Of a stretch of 64,000 nt of DNA, positions 34,419 to 43,331 are shown piece by piece. Numbering within the stretch: the stretch's first letter is position 1; every line of letters begins with the position of its first letter. Origin of the DNA: Methylobacteriaceae bacterium (lineage in GTDB: Bacteria; Pseudomonadota; Alphaproteobacteria; Rhizobiales; Beijerinckiaceae); contig JACKJE010000009.1 in assembly GCA_020638135.1 (NCBI GenBank), forward strand, positions 61,951-125,950. Direction: 5' to 3'. The notes beneath the pieces are model-generated. The model did not search any database and had not been told where the DNA came from. It saw nothing but the letters and a program-made list of their open reading frames with translations. A program made the position numbers and the translations under genes.

Positions 34419-34955
34419 ATGACCCTAGCGTTCGATGTTGAGCCCGATGCGCGGCATGATCCGTCGCTCCGCCGCTTGTGGATCGTTCTCGGACTGATCG
34501 GCGCCGGAGCGATGATTGCAGTCGCCGCGCGCGCGACGATTGTTCGCTTCGCGCCTCGTACCGCTGCGGCGTTCGAGGCGGCTGGCTTGCCGGTAACACT
34601 TTCGGGCCTGGCGCTGGATCGCGTCAGCGCCAGGATCGTCGCTGATGGCGAGCGGCGAATTCTCGTCGTGGCGGGCGATGTGGTGAATGCAAGCGACAGG
34701 GACGAGGCAGCCAAGCCGCTATCGGTTACGGTTCGAGGGGATCAGGGCGAAGTCCTCTACAGCTGGATCACGCGCGCGCCTCAACAGAAGGTCGCTGCTG
34801 GCGAGCGCGCCGCATTCGTGGCTCGCCTGGCGTCTCCGCCGGCAAACGCGGTCGATACATTGGTGGAATTCGATCGGGCCGCCACGATCGACGGCCGCAC
34901 GAGGGAATCCGGAGCGCGAACCTGGCTTCAGGGCTCCAGAACCGAGTCCCAGTAA
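34419..34955 (+). CDS. single-pass membrane protein with a DUF3426/FxLYD-like domain, no zinc ribbon
   Basis: From the ATG at 34419 the product has 178 residues. A transmembrane helix (about 20-40) is followed by an exported beta-rich region with VAGDVVNASDRDEAAKPLSVTVR and LYSWITRAPQQKVAAGERAAF. This pattern fits the C-terminal half of MJ0042 zinc-ribbon/DUF3426 proteins that often lie beside ftsE. The N-terminal Cys-rich ribbon is absent, and I see none in the 100 bases upstream. A TTG at 34380 is an alternative start. The 3' end overlaps the HNH gene by 28 bases. Confidence 0.65.
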   Translation: MTLAFDVEPDARHDPSLRRLWIVLGLIGAGAMIAVAARATIVRFAPRTAAAFEAAGLPVTLSGLALDRVSARIVADGERRILVVAGDVVNASDRDEAAKPLSVTVRGDQGEVLYSWITRAPQQKVAAGERAAFVARLASPPANAVDTLVEFDRAATIDGRTRESGARTWLQGSRTESQ

Positions 34956-35506
34956 AGATAGTCCATCCAGCTGTCGTGAAGATAATTGGGTGGAAACTGA
35001 CGCCCGGCGCGCCTGAGATCGTCGATGCCGGGTTGATAGGGCATCACCGTCGGCCACATATGCGCCTCAGCCGGAAGACGGTCGCTTTTTCGCAAGTTGC
35101 AGCTGGAACAAGCCGCGACCACGTTTTCCCATGTCGTCAGGCCGCCTTTCGAACGTGGCGTGACGTGGTCGAATGTCAAATCTTCATGCTGACCACAATA
35201 TTGGCATGTAAACCGATCACGGAGGAAAACATTGAACCGCGTAAAAGCGGGGTGCCGGGCTGGCTTGATGTAAGTCTTAAGTGAAACGACCGACGGCAGG
35301 CGCATTTCGAAGCTCGGACTTCGGACCGTCTTGTCATAGTGCGAAACGATATTCACCCGATCGAGAAAGACCGCCTTAATCGCATCCTGCCATGACCAGA
35401 GCGAAAGAGGGTAATAGCTCAGCGGCCGGTAGTCCGCGTTGAGCACGAGCGCCGGACAAGCCTCCGGTCGGACAGTCGGTTGGAAGTGAACCGTCAACCG
35501 GAGCAC
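34928..35506 (-). CDS. HNH endonuclease
   Basis: The 192-residue product has the zinc-binding/HNH motif CQYCGQHEDLTFDHVTPRSKGG in part, then NVVAACSSCNLRK. The Cys pairs are intact and the catalytic DH is present. The N-terminal ALVLNADYRPLSYYPLSLWSW marks a family found in most alphaproteobacteria as a chromosomal gene, not a homing or restriction nuclease. Its cellular role is unknown. The start is a GTG at 35504-35506, with a TTG three codons later as an alternative. Confidence 0.88.
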   Translation of the reverse strand: MLRLTVHFQPTVRPEACPALVLNADYRPLSYYPLSLWSWQDAIKAVFLDRVNIVSHYDKTVRSPSFEMRLPSVVSLKTYIKPARHPAFTRFNVFLRDRFTCQYCGQHEDLTFDHVTPRSKGGLTTWENVVAACSSCNLRKSDRLPAEAHMWPTVMPYQPGIDDLRRAGRQFPPNYLHDSWMDYLYWDSVLEP

Positions 35507-35593
35507 CCCGTCTCATCATGTTCGGCTCAAGCCGAATCTCGCCGCAGACACAGTCTACAAGCGTCAAGACGGAATTGTGAAGATGCGTCGGCG

Positions 35594-36475
35594 TCAGCGC
35601 GTGGGGACGGGCGTTCCGCTTCGATAATCGTAGAAGCCGCGCTGCGTCTTCCGGCCGAGCCAGCCCGCCTCGACATATTTCACGAGAAGCGGGCAGGGGC
35701 GATACTTGGAATCGGCCAAGCCTTCGTGGAGCACCTGCATGACGGAGAGGCAGGTGTCGAGGCCGATGAAATCCGCCAATTGCAGCGGTCCCATGGGGTG
35801 GTTCGCACCGAGCCGCATCGCCGTGTCGATGGCGTCAACCGATCCCACGCCCTCATAGAGCGTATAGATCGCCTCGTTGATCATCGGCAGAAGAACGCGG
35901 TTGACTATAAAGGCTGGAAAATCCTCGGAGACCGTGATGGTCTTGCCGAGCCTCGAGATGAATTCCCGAGCCTTCTCGAACGTGTCATCGTCGGTCACGA
36001 TGCCGCGAATCAGCTCGACGAGCTGCATGCGCGGCACGGGGTTCATGAAATGAATTCCGATAAATAGCTCCGGGCGGTCGGTCGATGCCGCCAGCCGTGT
36101 AATCGAAATCGAGGAGGTGTTGGTCGCGATCAGCGCGTCCTTGCGCAGCACCGGGCACAATTGCGCGAAAATTTTGCGCTTCAGATCCTCATTTTCCGAA
36201 GCGGCCTCGATCACGATGTCGCAATTCGCAAAGGCGTCGTAAGTCGTCGACGTCTTGATGCGGCTAACCGTCGCAGCGCGGGCCGCAGCGTCGATCACCC
36301 CACGCTCCTGCTGTCGCTGGAGCGTCGAGTCGATGTCAGCCACCGCCGCGGACAGCCGCTGGTCGGATATGTCGTTCAGTTCGACGCCATAGCCAGCGAT
36401 CGCGCAGACCTGCGCGATGCCCTTGCCCATCTGGCCTGCGCCGATGATTCCGACTCTGGCGATTTCGCTGCCCAT
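35594..36475 (-). CDS. 3-hydroxyacyl-CoA (3-hydroxybutyryl-CoA) dehydrogenase
   Basis: The enzyme oxidises 3-hydroxyacyl-CoA with NAD(P). The 293-residue product from the ATG at 36475 has the nucleotide fold VGIIGAGQMGKGIAQVCA, the catalytic region NTSSISITRLA, IGIHFMNPVPRMQLVE and a C-terminal helical domain with NHPMGPLQLADFIGLD. A GTG at 36496 would add seven residues. It ends the leftward set etfB-etfA-hbd, fitting beta-oxidation or butyrate/PHB metabolism linked to electron-transfer flavoprotein. Confidence 0.92.
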   Translation of the reverse strand: MGSEIARVGIIGAGQMGKGIAQVCAIAGYGVELNDISDQRLSAAVADIDSTLQRQQERGVIDAAARAATVSRIKTSTTYDAFANCDIVIEAASENEDLKRKIFAQLCPVLRKDALIATNTSSISITRLAASTDRPELFIGIHFMNPVPRMQLVELIRGIVTDDDTFEKAREFISRLGKTITVSEDFPAFIVNRVLLPMINEAIYTLYEGVGSVDAIDTAMRLGANHPMGPLQLADFIGLDTCLSVMQVLHEGLADSKYRPCPLLVKYVEAGWLGRKTQRGFYDYRSGTPVPTR

Positions 36476-36542
36476 TTGTCCGTCCAGTTCAGCCACGCGC
36501 GGCGATCATAAGCGAAGCCGCTCGATCGTCCAGTCGCCGGCG

Positions 36543-37487
36543 TTATCGGCCCACCTTCTGGAGTTCCTGTTCGAGCTCCGGGATTGCCTGGAAGAGGTCT
36601 GCGACGAGGCCGTAGTCGGCGACCTGGAAGATCGGGGCTTCCTCGTCCTTGTTGATGGCGACGATGACCTTGGAATCCTTCATGCCGGCCAGGTGCTGGA
36701 TGGCGCCGGAGATGCCGACCGCGACATAGAGGTCGGGGGCGACCACCTTGCCGGTCTGGCCGACCTGCCAGTCGTTGGGCGCGTAGCCCGCATCGACGGC
36801 GGCGCGCGAGGCGCCGACCGCGGCGCCGAGCCGATCGGCGACCGGCTCGATGTATTTCTTGAAATTCTCCGCGCTCTGCATCGCGCGCCCGCCCGAGACG
36901 ATGATCTTGGCCGACGCCAGCTCCGGACGGTCGGACTTGGCCAGCGCCTCCGACACGAAGCTCGACACGCCCGGATCGGCCGCAGCCGAAATCTTCTCGA
37001 CTGCAGCCGCACCGCCCTCGCCGGTGGCCTTGAACGAGGCCGTGCGAACCGTGATCACCTTCTTGGCGTCTTTCGACTGCACCGTCTGGATGGCGTTGCC
37101 GGCGTAGATCGGCCGCTCGTAGGTGTCGGGCGCAACCACCGCGGTAATCTCGGAGACCTGCATCACGTCGAGCAGGGCCGCCACGCGCGGCATGATGTTC
37201 TTGGCCGAAACCGTCGCCGGCGCGACGATCGCGTCATAGCCGGCGGCCAGGCCGACGATCAGCGCGGCGGTCGGCTCGGCCATCTGATGGCCGTAGGCGG
37301 CCTCGTCGGCCAGCAGAACCTTGTCCACGCCGGCGAGCTTGGCGGCCTCGGCCGCAGCCGCGTCGGCGCCCTGGCCGGCGACCAGAACATGCACGGGCGC
37401 GCCGAGCGCGACCGCAGCCGTCAGAGCCTTGGCGGTCGCGTCGTTGAGCTTGCCGCCATGGACTTCCGCAAGTAGCAGCGTCGCCAT
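36543..37487 (-). CDS. etfA: electron transfer flavoprotein subunit alpha
   Basis: EtfA carries the FAD of ETF, which passes electrons from acyl-CoA dehydrogenases to the quinone pool via ETF-QO. The 314-residue product starts at the ATG at 37485-37487. Its FAD-binding C-terminal domain has SGGRAMQSAENF, GASRAAVDAGYAPNDWQVGQTG and AIQHLAGMKDSKVIVAINKD. A longer frame running back to 38036 is antisense-type read-through in etfB and is not part of the gene. The start overlaps the etfB stop by one base. Confidence 0.95.
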   Translation of the reverse strand: MATLLLAEVHGGKLNDATAKALTAAVALGAPVHVLVAGQGADAAAAEAAKLAGVDKVLLADEAAYGHQMAEPTAALIVGLAAGYDAIVAPATVSAKNIMPRVAALLDVMQVSEITAVVAPDTYERPIYAGNAIQTVQSKDAKKVITVRTASFKATGEGGAAAVEKISAAADPGVSSFVSEALAKSDRPELASAKIIVSGGRAMQSAENFKKYIEPVADRLGAAVGASRAAVDAGYAPNDWQVGQTGKVVAPDLYVAVGISGAIQHLAGMKDSKVIVAINKDEEAPIFQVADYGLVADLFQAIPELEQELQKVGR

Positions 37488-38236
37488 CAGATCACTCCCG
37501 CTTCGTTCTTCAGCTTGTCGACCAGTTCGGCCACCGACCCGACCTTCACGCCGGCCTTGCGCGCCGCCGGCTCCGTCGTCTTGAGCACCGTCAGCCGCGG
37601 CGAGGCGTCGACGCCGTAGTCGGCCGCCGTCTTCTCGTCGATCGGCTTCTTCTTCGCCTTCATGATGTTGGGCAGCGAGGCGTAGCGCGGCTCGTTGAGG
37701 CGCAGGTCGGTGGTGATCACCGCCGGCGTCTTCAGCGCCACCGTCTGCAGGCCGCCATCGACCTCGCGCGTGACGTTCACGCCGCCGTCGACAATCTCGA
37801 CCTTCGAGGCAAACGTCCCCTGGCCCCAGCCGAGCAGCGCCGCCAGCATCTGGCCGGTCTGGTTGCAATCGTCGTCGATCGCCTGCTTGCCCAGAATGAT
37901 CAGGCCGGGACCTTCCGCGTCCGCCACGCCCTTCAGGATCTTGGCCACCGCCAGAGGCTCGACCGGGCCGTCGACCTTGACCAGCACGCCGCGGTCCGCG
38001 CCCATCGCCAGACCCGTGCGCAGCGTCTCCGAACATTGCGCGGGACCAACCGACACGACGATCACCTCGGTCGCCTTGCCAGCCTCCTTCAGGCGAAGAG
38101 CTTCCTCCACCGCGATCTCGTCGAACGGGTTCATCGACATCTTCACATTCGCAAGATCGACACCCGTGCCGTCCGACTTCACCCGGATCTTCACGTTGTA
38201 ATCAACAACCCGCTTTACCGGCACGAGAACCTTCAT
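37487..38236 (-). CDS. etfB: electron transfer flavoprotein subunit beta
   Basis: EtfB binds AMP and recognises partner dehydrogenases. From the ATG at 38236 the product has 249 residues beginning MKVLVPVKRVVDYN, with the signature VEEALRLKEAGKATEV and the recognition-loop region DLRLNEPRYASLPNIMKAKKK in part. The frame from 38311 adds 25 residues without similarity to the family. It is the first gene of the etfBA pair. Confidence 0.95.
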   Translation of the reverse strand: MKVLVPVKRVVDYNVKIRVKSDGTGVDLANVKMSMNPFDEIAVEEALRLKEAGKATEVIVVSVGPAQCSETLRTGLAMGADRGVLVKVDGPVEPLAVAKILKGVADAEGPGLIILGKQAIDDDCNQTGQMLAALLGWGQGTFASKVEIVDGGVNVTREVDGGLQTVALKTPAVITTDLRLNEPRYASLPNIMKAKKKPIDEKTAADYGVDASPRLTVLKTTEPAARKAGVKVGSVAELVDKLKNEAGVI

Positions 38237-38341
38237 AACTCGCTCCCACAGGGCCCAAATTTCGAGAGGTTTGGTACTCGCCGACTCCAGTCGAGTCAAC
38301 GCGGTTCGCATTCATGCTCCGGCGCATTCCGATCAGCGAAA

Positions 38342-38920
38342 TCAGCGATTCTGCCCCGGAGTCCACAGAATGTCGGCCGCGCCGCGCTGATTGGCGATCC
38401 TGGAAGCCACAAAAAGGAGGTCAGACAAGCGGTTGATGTATCGCATGGCGGGCGCGTCGACCACCTCGCCGGGCGTCGAGGCCAGCGCGACCATAATTCT
38501 TTCGGCGCGCCGGGCAATCGTCCGAGCCATGTGCAATGCCGCGGCCGCGGGCGAGCCACCGGGCAATATGAAGGATTTCAACGGCTGCAGGTCAGCGTTC
38601 ATCTCATCGATCTCGCGCTCCAGTCGATCGACCTGGCTTTCGACGATCCGCAATGCGCCTTCGGCGCGGGGGGCGTTCGCCGGCGTGGCGAGGTCCGCGC
38701 CGAGGTCGAAAAGATCGTTCTGAATTCTCGCGAGCATCCGAACGAGCCCGGGCTCGCTTTCGGCTACCTCGGCGCGTGCGACGCCGATCGCGGCATTCGT
38801 TTCGTCGATTGCGCCATAGGCTTCCACCCGCAGGTCAGCCTTCGATCGCCGTTCGCCGGAAACGAGGGCGGTCGTGCCGTCGTCGCCGGTGCGCGTGTAG
38901 ATCTTGTTGAGACGGACCAT
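38342..38920 (-). CDS. PduO-type corrinoid adenosyltransferase
   Basis: The enzyme adenosylates cob(I)alamin to coenzyme B12. The 192-residue helical protein has the ATP-binding N-terminus IYTRTGDDGTTAL, then RVEAYGAIDETNAAIG, and the C-terminal RINRLSD-like patch reads RYINRLSDLLF. It lies just after a tiny membrane-protein gene (10-base gap) and upstream of etfBA, a frequent alphaproteobacterial arrangement. Confidence 0.93.
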   Translation of the reverse strand: MVRLNKIYTRTGDDGTTALVSGERRSKADLRVEAYGAIDETNAAIGVARAEVAESEPGLVRMLARIQNDLFDLGADLATPANAPRAEGALRIVESQVDRLEREIDEMNADLQPLKSFILPGGSPAAAALHMARTIARRAERIMVALASTPGEVVDAPAMRYINRLSDLLFVASRIANQRGAADILWTPGQNR

Positions 38921-38929
38921 AGGCTCGCG

Positions 38930-39112
38930 TCAGCTCCTCAACCAGAGGACGCCCATGATCACGAGGATCGCGACGAATTGCAGACCAACGCGCCAGCGCA
39001 TCAGCAGTTGCGACGTGTTGGCGCTTCCGTCCCGCGTCATGTTCGCGAGGCCGAGAAAGAGCACAACAACGACTGCGCCGAGCGCTACGGAGATCAAGAT
39101 ATTGGCGCCCAT
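38930..39112 (-). CDS. small two-helix membrane protein
   Basis: The 60-residue product has two hydrophobic helices (about 5-22 and 43-58) around a polar segment with RWRVGLQFVAI. It matches a short twin-transmembrane family with distant resemblance to HIG1 proteins that is widespread in alphaproteobacteria next to the adenosyltransferase gene. Function unknown. Confidence 0.8.
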   Translation of the reverse strand: MGANILISVALGAVVVVLFLGLANMTRDGSANTSQLLMRWRVGLQFVAILVIMGVLWLRS

Positions 39113-39182
39113 CGGCGGTACCCGGTTCGTTTCGTCGCGATGTAGTTAGCGGCGTAGCGACCGCATAACAAGGGCGACGATT

Positions 39183-41624
39183 TCAGCGCCGAATCAGCCG
39201 TTCGAGGTAGTCGAGCTCATCCTGCGGGCGCGCGGTTTCGCCGAGTCGGCGGCGCAGCTCCTCGAGAACGCGCTGCGCCCTGAGCGCCGGTGTCGCGCCG
39301 AGCGGGTCGTAGCGGGCATTGGGATCGAAACGACGTCTGCGGTCCCTCGGCCTACCGAGCGGGTCGGCTTCGTCGCGTTCCTGGCCCCCGGCTTCGCCCA
39401 TGGCCGGCCCTTCATCGTCGCCCGCCTGTTCCGACGAATTGCCGCGATTGCGCATGTCCTGAGCGAGCTGATCCGCGCCGTTTCGCAATGCTTCCAGCGC
39501 GCGCCCCTGCGCATCGACAGCCTTGTCGCGGTCGCCGCCATCGCCGAGTTCGCCCTCGGCCTGCTTCATGGCCTCGCCGGCGCCGCCAAGCTTGTTGTTG
39601 CCGTTCTTGCCCAGTCGCCGCTGGATGTCGCCGAGGCGTTTCTCCAGATCGGCCTGCCGATCCTTCAGACTGCGGTTGCGATCGGAGCGGGGGCGCTGCG
39701 GCCGGCTGTCGTTTTGATCCTGCTGGCCGTCGCGATAGGTGTCATCGCGCAATTCCTGCTGATCGCGCATCAACCGGTCGAGATCAGACAGGGCGCGGCG
39801 CATTTCGCGCTGTTCCTGGCTCGGCGGCGGGCGCCGTCGAGCCGTGCGAAGGTTTTCGAGGATGTCCTGCAACCGGTCGAGCATCTCCTGTGCGTTCGCC
39901 ATATCGCCCGAGCGCGCCATGGATTCCATCTGCTCCAGCATCTTCTGGAGCTGATCGCGCGATATTGAGCGGGAGCGTCGACTTGGGTCCGCCTCGGCCT
40001 GTTGTTGGCGATCGGGCTGGCGACGCGCCATCTCGGCGAGGAAGCGGTCCATCGCCTGTCGCAGGGCCTGCGTCAGCCTTGCGATCTCTTCGGGCGAAGC
40101 GTTCTTCTGCAGGGCGTCGCGCAGATTCTTTTCGGCCGCGCGGAGATCGCGTTCGGCGTCGCTCGTTCCGCCATCCTCGATCTGAAGGGCCATGGCCCAG
40201 AGAAGGTCAGCCGTCTCCAGCAAATCGGAGCTGGAGCGGGCATGCGTCAGACCGGACCGCGCGACGCGCAATCCAAGATAGACGCCAGCCGCCTCCCCGA
40301 ATTTTTCGGGCTCGAGCATCAGCGCGTCGAGGGCTGCGCCCACGCGTGCCCGGTCGCCGGGCGCGAGCACGAGATTTCTGCGTTGCTCGACAAGCGCGCG
40401 GGCGAGCGGCTTGGTGAACGGTCGTTGCGGCAGGTAAATCGATATCGGCGTGGTCGCGCCTTCGTTGCCGCCCTCGTCGCGAGCGACGAGCCGGAATGAA
40501 ACGCGGGCGCCCGCCCAGGGGCTTTCGGAGAAATCGAGCGTCGAACGCGCCTCGCCGACGCCGCTTGGGCCTGCCGGCAGGGCCAAGGGCAGGCGCGGCG
40601 GTTCGACGAGCGGTTTGTCGCGCACGACGTGGCCCTGAATTTCAGGATCGGATATGCGCGCCTCGAGCCCCGCAATGCCGTAATCGTCGTCGGCGCGATA
40701 GAAAACGCCGAGCGAACCGCGCAGGTTGGCGCGCGGCTGTTCGAGCAATTCGACGGTCGGCGGGCGATCGGGAATGGCGGCGATATCGAAGGTCTCGCCG
40801 CCGAGCTTCAAGCGTCCGTCGCCCTTGAGCACGAAACGGGTTTCGCGCTCGTCGCGCCGCGTCGGCCGGCTCTTGTCGTCAATTTGAGCAAGTCCGCCCT
40901 CGACCGCCGCCTCGAGCGATCCTTGTCCGGCGCTTCGCACGACTATGGTTGAGCCGATGGGCGCGGACAACTGACCGCGCGCTTCGCGCGGGCCCGTGCC
41001 GGTCAACATTACCGGGGGCTTGCCCGTGTAGGGCGGCGGATCGATCCAAGCGTCGGTCCGCGCCTGCGCGCCCACGTCCGTTTTGCCGTTCCACGCAAAA
41101 GCCGTTGCAAGTCGGGCCGCTCTGTCGGGACCGGCATAAACCGCGGCCGCAGCGGCGAGGAGGAGCGCGCCTGCGCGCATCGCCCAAACGTCACGCTCGA
41201 CGGCCCGCGGCGCCGGGCGCGCCAATCGAACCCTACGGATTTTTTCGACAAGGCGCGCTTGATGCACCCGCCAGAGCGCCATCGCCGTCGGATCGCCGGA
41301 ATTTGCCGGGGTATCGTTCAGCGTGCTGGCGGCGGCGTAGCGGTCGCCGGCGTCACGGTCTATGCGTTTCAAGGCGTCGCGGCGCGTCAGAGCCGCATGG
41401 CGCGCCTCGCGCGCGACAGCCGCGGAGGCGATGATCGCGAAGGCGAGAATGCCGAAGGGGCGAGCGGCGGGCGGAACGAATTCCCATGCGCCGAACCAGG
41501 AGGCTGCAAGGAAGAGTGCGATCACACCGGCCGTGGTGGAAAAAGCGCGCCACAGAAATTCCCAGGCCAGAACCGCCCGAGCCCTGGCGACCAGTCTGTT
41601 CAGCGCTTTGTCGATCGAAGCCAC
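39183..41624 (-). CDS. TIGR02302/DUF4175 family large membrane-anchored protein
   Basis: The 813-residue protein has two or three N-terminal transmembrane helices (about 35-75 and 145-165) and an exported beta-rich middle (about 190-440). The C-terminal half is rich in Gln, Arg, Asp and Met, with coiled-coil-like segments such as QLQKMLEQMESMARSGDMANA. This architecture marks an alphaproteobacterial family of unknown function. It precedes lysA-lptM-argH-tlpA in many Hyphomicrobiales. No enzyme motif is visible. Confidence 0.85.
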   Translation of the reverse strand: MASIDKALNRLVARARAVLAWEFLWRAFSTTAGVIALFLAASWFGAWEFVPPAARPFGILAFAIIASAAVAREARHAALTRRDALKRIDRDAGDRYAAASTLNDTPANSGDPTAMALWRVHQARLVEKIRRVRLARPAPRAVERDVWAMRAGALLLAAAAAVYAGPDRAARLATAFAWNGKTDVGAQARTDAWIDPPPYTGKPPVMLTGTGPREARGQLSAPIGSTIVVRSAGQGSLEAAVEGGLAQIDDKSRPTRRDERETRFVLKGDGRLKLGGETFDIAAIPDRPPTVELLEQPRANLRGSLGVFYRADDDYGIAGLEARISDPEIQGHVVRDKPLVEPPRLPLALPAGPSGVGEARSTLDFSESPWAGARVSFRLVARDEGGNEGATTPISIYLPQRPFTKPLARALVEQRRNLVLAPGDRARVGAALDALMLEPEKFGEAAGVYLGLRVARSGLTHARSSSDLLETADLLWAMALQIEDGGTSDAERDLRAAEKNLRDALQKNASPEEIARLTQALRQAMDRFLAEMARRQPDRQQQAEADPSRRSRSISRDQLQKMLEQMESMARSGDMANAQEMLDRLQDILENLRTARRRPPPSQEQREMRRALSDLDRLMRDQQELRDDTYRDGQQDQNDSRPQRPRSDRNRSLKDRQADLEKRLGDIQRRLGKNGNNKLGGAGEAMKQAEGELGDGGDRDKAVDAQGRALEALRNGADQLAQDMRNRGNSSEQAGDDEGPAMGEAGGQERDEADPLGRPRDRRRRFDPNARYDPLGATPALRAQRVLEELRRRLGETARPQDELDYLERLIRR

Positions 41625-41727
41625 TCTGGAACTGTTCCGAGACGACGACGAAGGCTGATCTGCCGCGCCGGCGCTTAGAGGCTACACCAAGGACAGCGCT
41701 CGCGCGACGCCTCAAGAGCCAGAGAGT

Positions 41728-42996
41728 TTACGCCAACCATGCTGGAATTGTGTCGAGCCCGATCAGGTCCTCGAAGGACGGCCTGTGCCGCACAATCGCC
41801 GCCCGCGAGCCGTTCACGAGGATTTCGGGAACGAGCAGCCGAGAATTGTACGAACAGGACTGAACCGCCCCATACGCGCCGGCCGACATGACGGCGAGTA
41901 GGTTCCCCGGCTCGGTCCTCGGCATGTCCCTGTCGAGAGCGAGATAATCGCCGGTCTCACAGACGGGCCCGACAATATCAACACGCTCAAGTGTCGTGGC
42001 GGGATCGAGTGATACCGGCAAAATCTCGTGATGCGCATCATAGAGCGTTGGACGGATCAAATCGTTCATTGCCGCGTCGACAATCACGAAAGTCCTGTTT
42101 TCGCCGCGCTTCACGTAGATGACGCGGGTGACGAGAATGCCCGCATTGCCGACGATGAGGCGACCCGGTTCGAAGACGAAACGACAGCCCAAATGACCGG
42201 CAGTTCGGCGGACGACGTCGGCGTAGCGGTCGGGGTGGTAGGAATCAGGGTCTTCGCCGGAGCGATAGGGGATGCCGAGGCCGCCGCCGAAATCGACGTG
42301 ATCGATCGTATGGCCGTCCGCGCGCAAATCGGCGACGAGTTCCGCGAGCAGAAGGAACGCATTCTCGAATGGCGCGAGATCGGTGACCTGCGAGCCGATG
42401 TGCATATCGACGCCGGAGACGTGAATGCCGGGCAGCGCGGCGGCGTGCGCGTAGATCTCGCGGGCGCGTGCGATCGGGACGCCGAACTTGTTTTCCGCCT
42501 TGCCGGTCGAGATCTTGGCGTGGGTCTTCGCATCGACGTCCGGATTCACGCGCAGCGCGATATTCGCAGTCGCGCCAAGGTCCCGCGCGACCTCGGACAG
42601 CGCCTGGAGCTCCGGTTCGGATTCGACGTTGAAGCAAGCAATCCGGGCGTTCAGCGCCAGCGCCATCTCGTCGCGGGTCTTTCCAACGCCGGAAAAGGTA
42701 ATGCGGTCAGCCGGCACCCCTGCAGCCAGAGCGCGGCGCAGCTCGCCTTCCGAGACAATGTCCATACCCGCCCCGCAGCGGGCAAGCGTGCGAATGACGG
42801 CCTGATTGGAATTGGCCTTCATCGCGTAGCAGACCAGAACGTCGAGACCTGCGAAGGCGTCGCGGAATACGCGATAGTGGCGTTCGATGGTCGCCGTCGA
42901 ATAGCAATAGAAGGGCGTGCCGATCTGCTCGGCCAGCGCGGTTATGTCGACGTCCTCGGCGAAGAGGGTCCCATCGCGATAGTCGAAGTGGCGCAT
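41728..42996 (-). CDS. lysA: diaminopimelate decarboxylase
   Basis: LysA makes lysine from meso-diaminopimelate using PLP. From the ATG at 42996 the product has 422 residues. The PLP lysine is in YAMKANSN (Lys60), and GGGLGIPY, EPGR and the active-site CETGDYLA motif are present. The long frame from 43206 reads through the lptM gene and is not used. It follows lptM by five bases. Confidence 0.96.
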   Translation of the reverse strand: MRHFDYRDGTLFAEDVDITALAEQIGTPFYCYSTATIERHYRVFRDAFAGLDVLVCYAMKANSNQAVIRTLARCGAGMDIVSEGELRRALAAGVPADRITFSGVGKTRDEMALALNARIACFNVESEPELQALSEVARDLGATANIALRVNPDVDAKTHAKISTGKAENKFGVPIARAREIYAHAAALPGIHVSGVDMHIGSQVTDLAPFENAFLLLAELVADLRADGHTIDHVDFGGGLGIPYRSGEDPDSYHPDRYADVVRRTAGHLGCRFVFEPGRLIVGNAGILVTRVIYVKRGENRTFVIVDAAMNDLIRPTLYDAHHEILPVSLDPATTLERVDIVGPVCETGDYLALDRDMPRTEPGNLLAVMSAGAYGAVQSCSYNSRLLVPEILVNGSRAAIVRHRPSFEDLIGLDTIPAWLA

Positions 42997-43001
42997 TCGC
43001 G

Positions 43002-43262
43002 TCAGAGCAGCGGATCGAGAACGAAGGTGGACGAGCGCTTCGGCGGGCTCGCTGTCGTGCTTTCCGGCTCTTCCGCTTTGGGCCCTGTATTCCGGAATAG
43101 GCCGCCCGGGGCGCCCGGCGCCTGCGTCTTCGGTTCGACCTGCTGGCTCGCGCGCGCTTGCGGAGGCGAACCGGGCGGGGGTTCGAGCGGGCCTCGCCGA
43201 CCGCACCCGGTCAGGACAAGCGCCGCGACGATGCCGACGAGAATTCTGGTGCGGGAAGACAA
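43002..43262 (-). CDS. lptM: LptM (YifL)-type lipoprotein
   Basis: LptM is a small lipoprotein that helps LptD mature in the outer membrane. The 86-residue product has a lipoprotein signal ending in LTGC (Cys at about residue 20), followed by GRRGPLEPPPG, which is the hallmark of the family. The remainder is proline-rich and low in conservation. lptM directly upstream of lysA is a conserved proteobacterial order. Confidence 0.9.
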   Translation of the reverse strand: MSSRTRILVGIVAALVLTGCGRRGPLEPPPGSPPQARASQQVEPKTQAPGAPGGLFRNTGPKAEEPESTTASPPKRSSTFVLDPLL

Positions 43263-43331
43263 GGGACGATCCTGCTGAGGTTGGCTTGGCCTAGCACAAG
43301 TCGCGGTGTCCAGCCAACAAGATGGGCCGTA

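Noticed and set aside
36543..38036. A 497-residue frame covering etfA and part of etfB
   Set aside because: The first part is an alternate-frame reading of etfB with low-complexity composition. The real etfA starts at 37487.
42028..43278. A 416-residue plus-strand frame opposite lysA
   Set aside because: It mirrors lysA and lptM. No domain pattern is visible.
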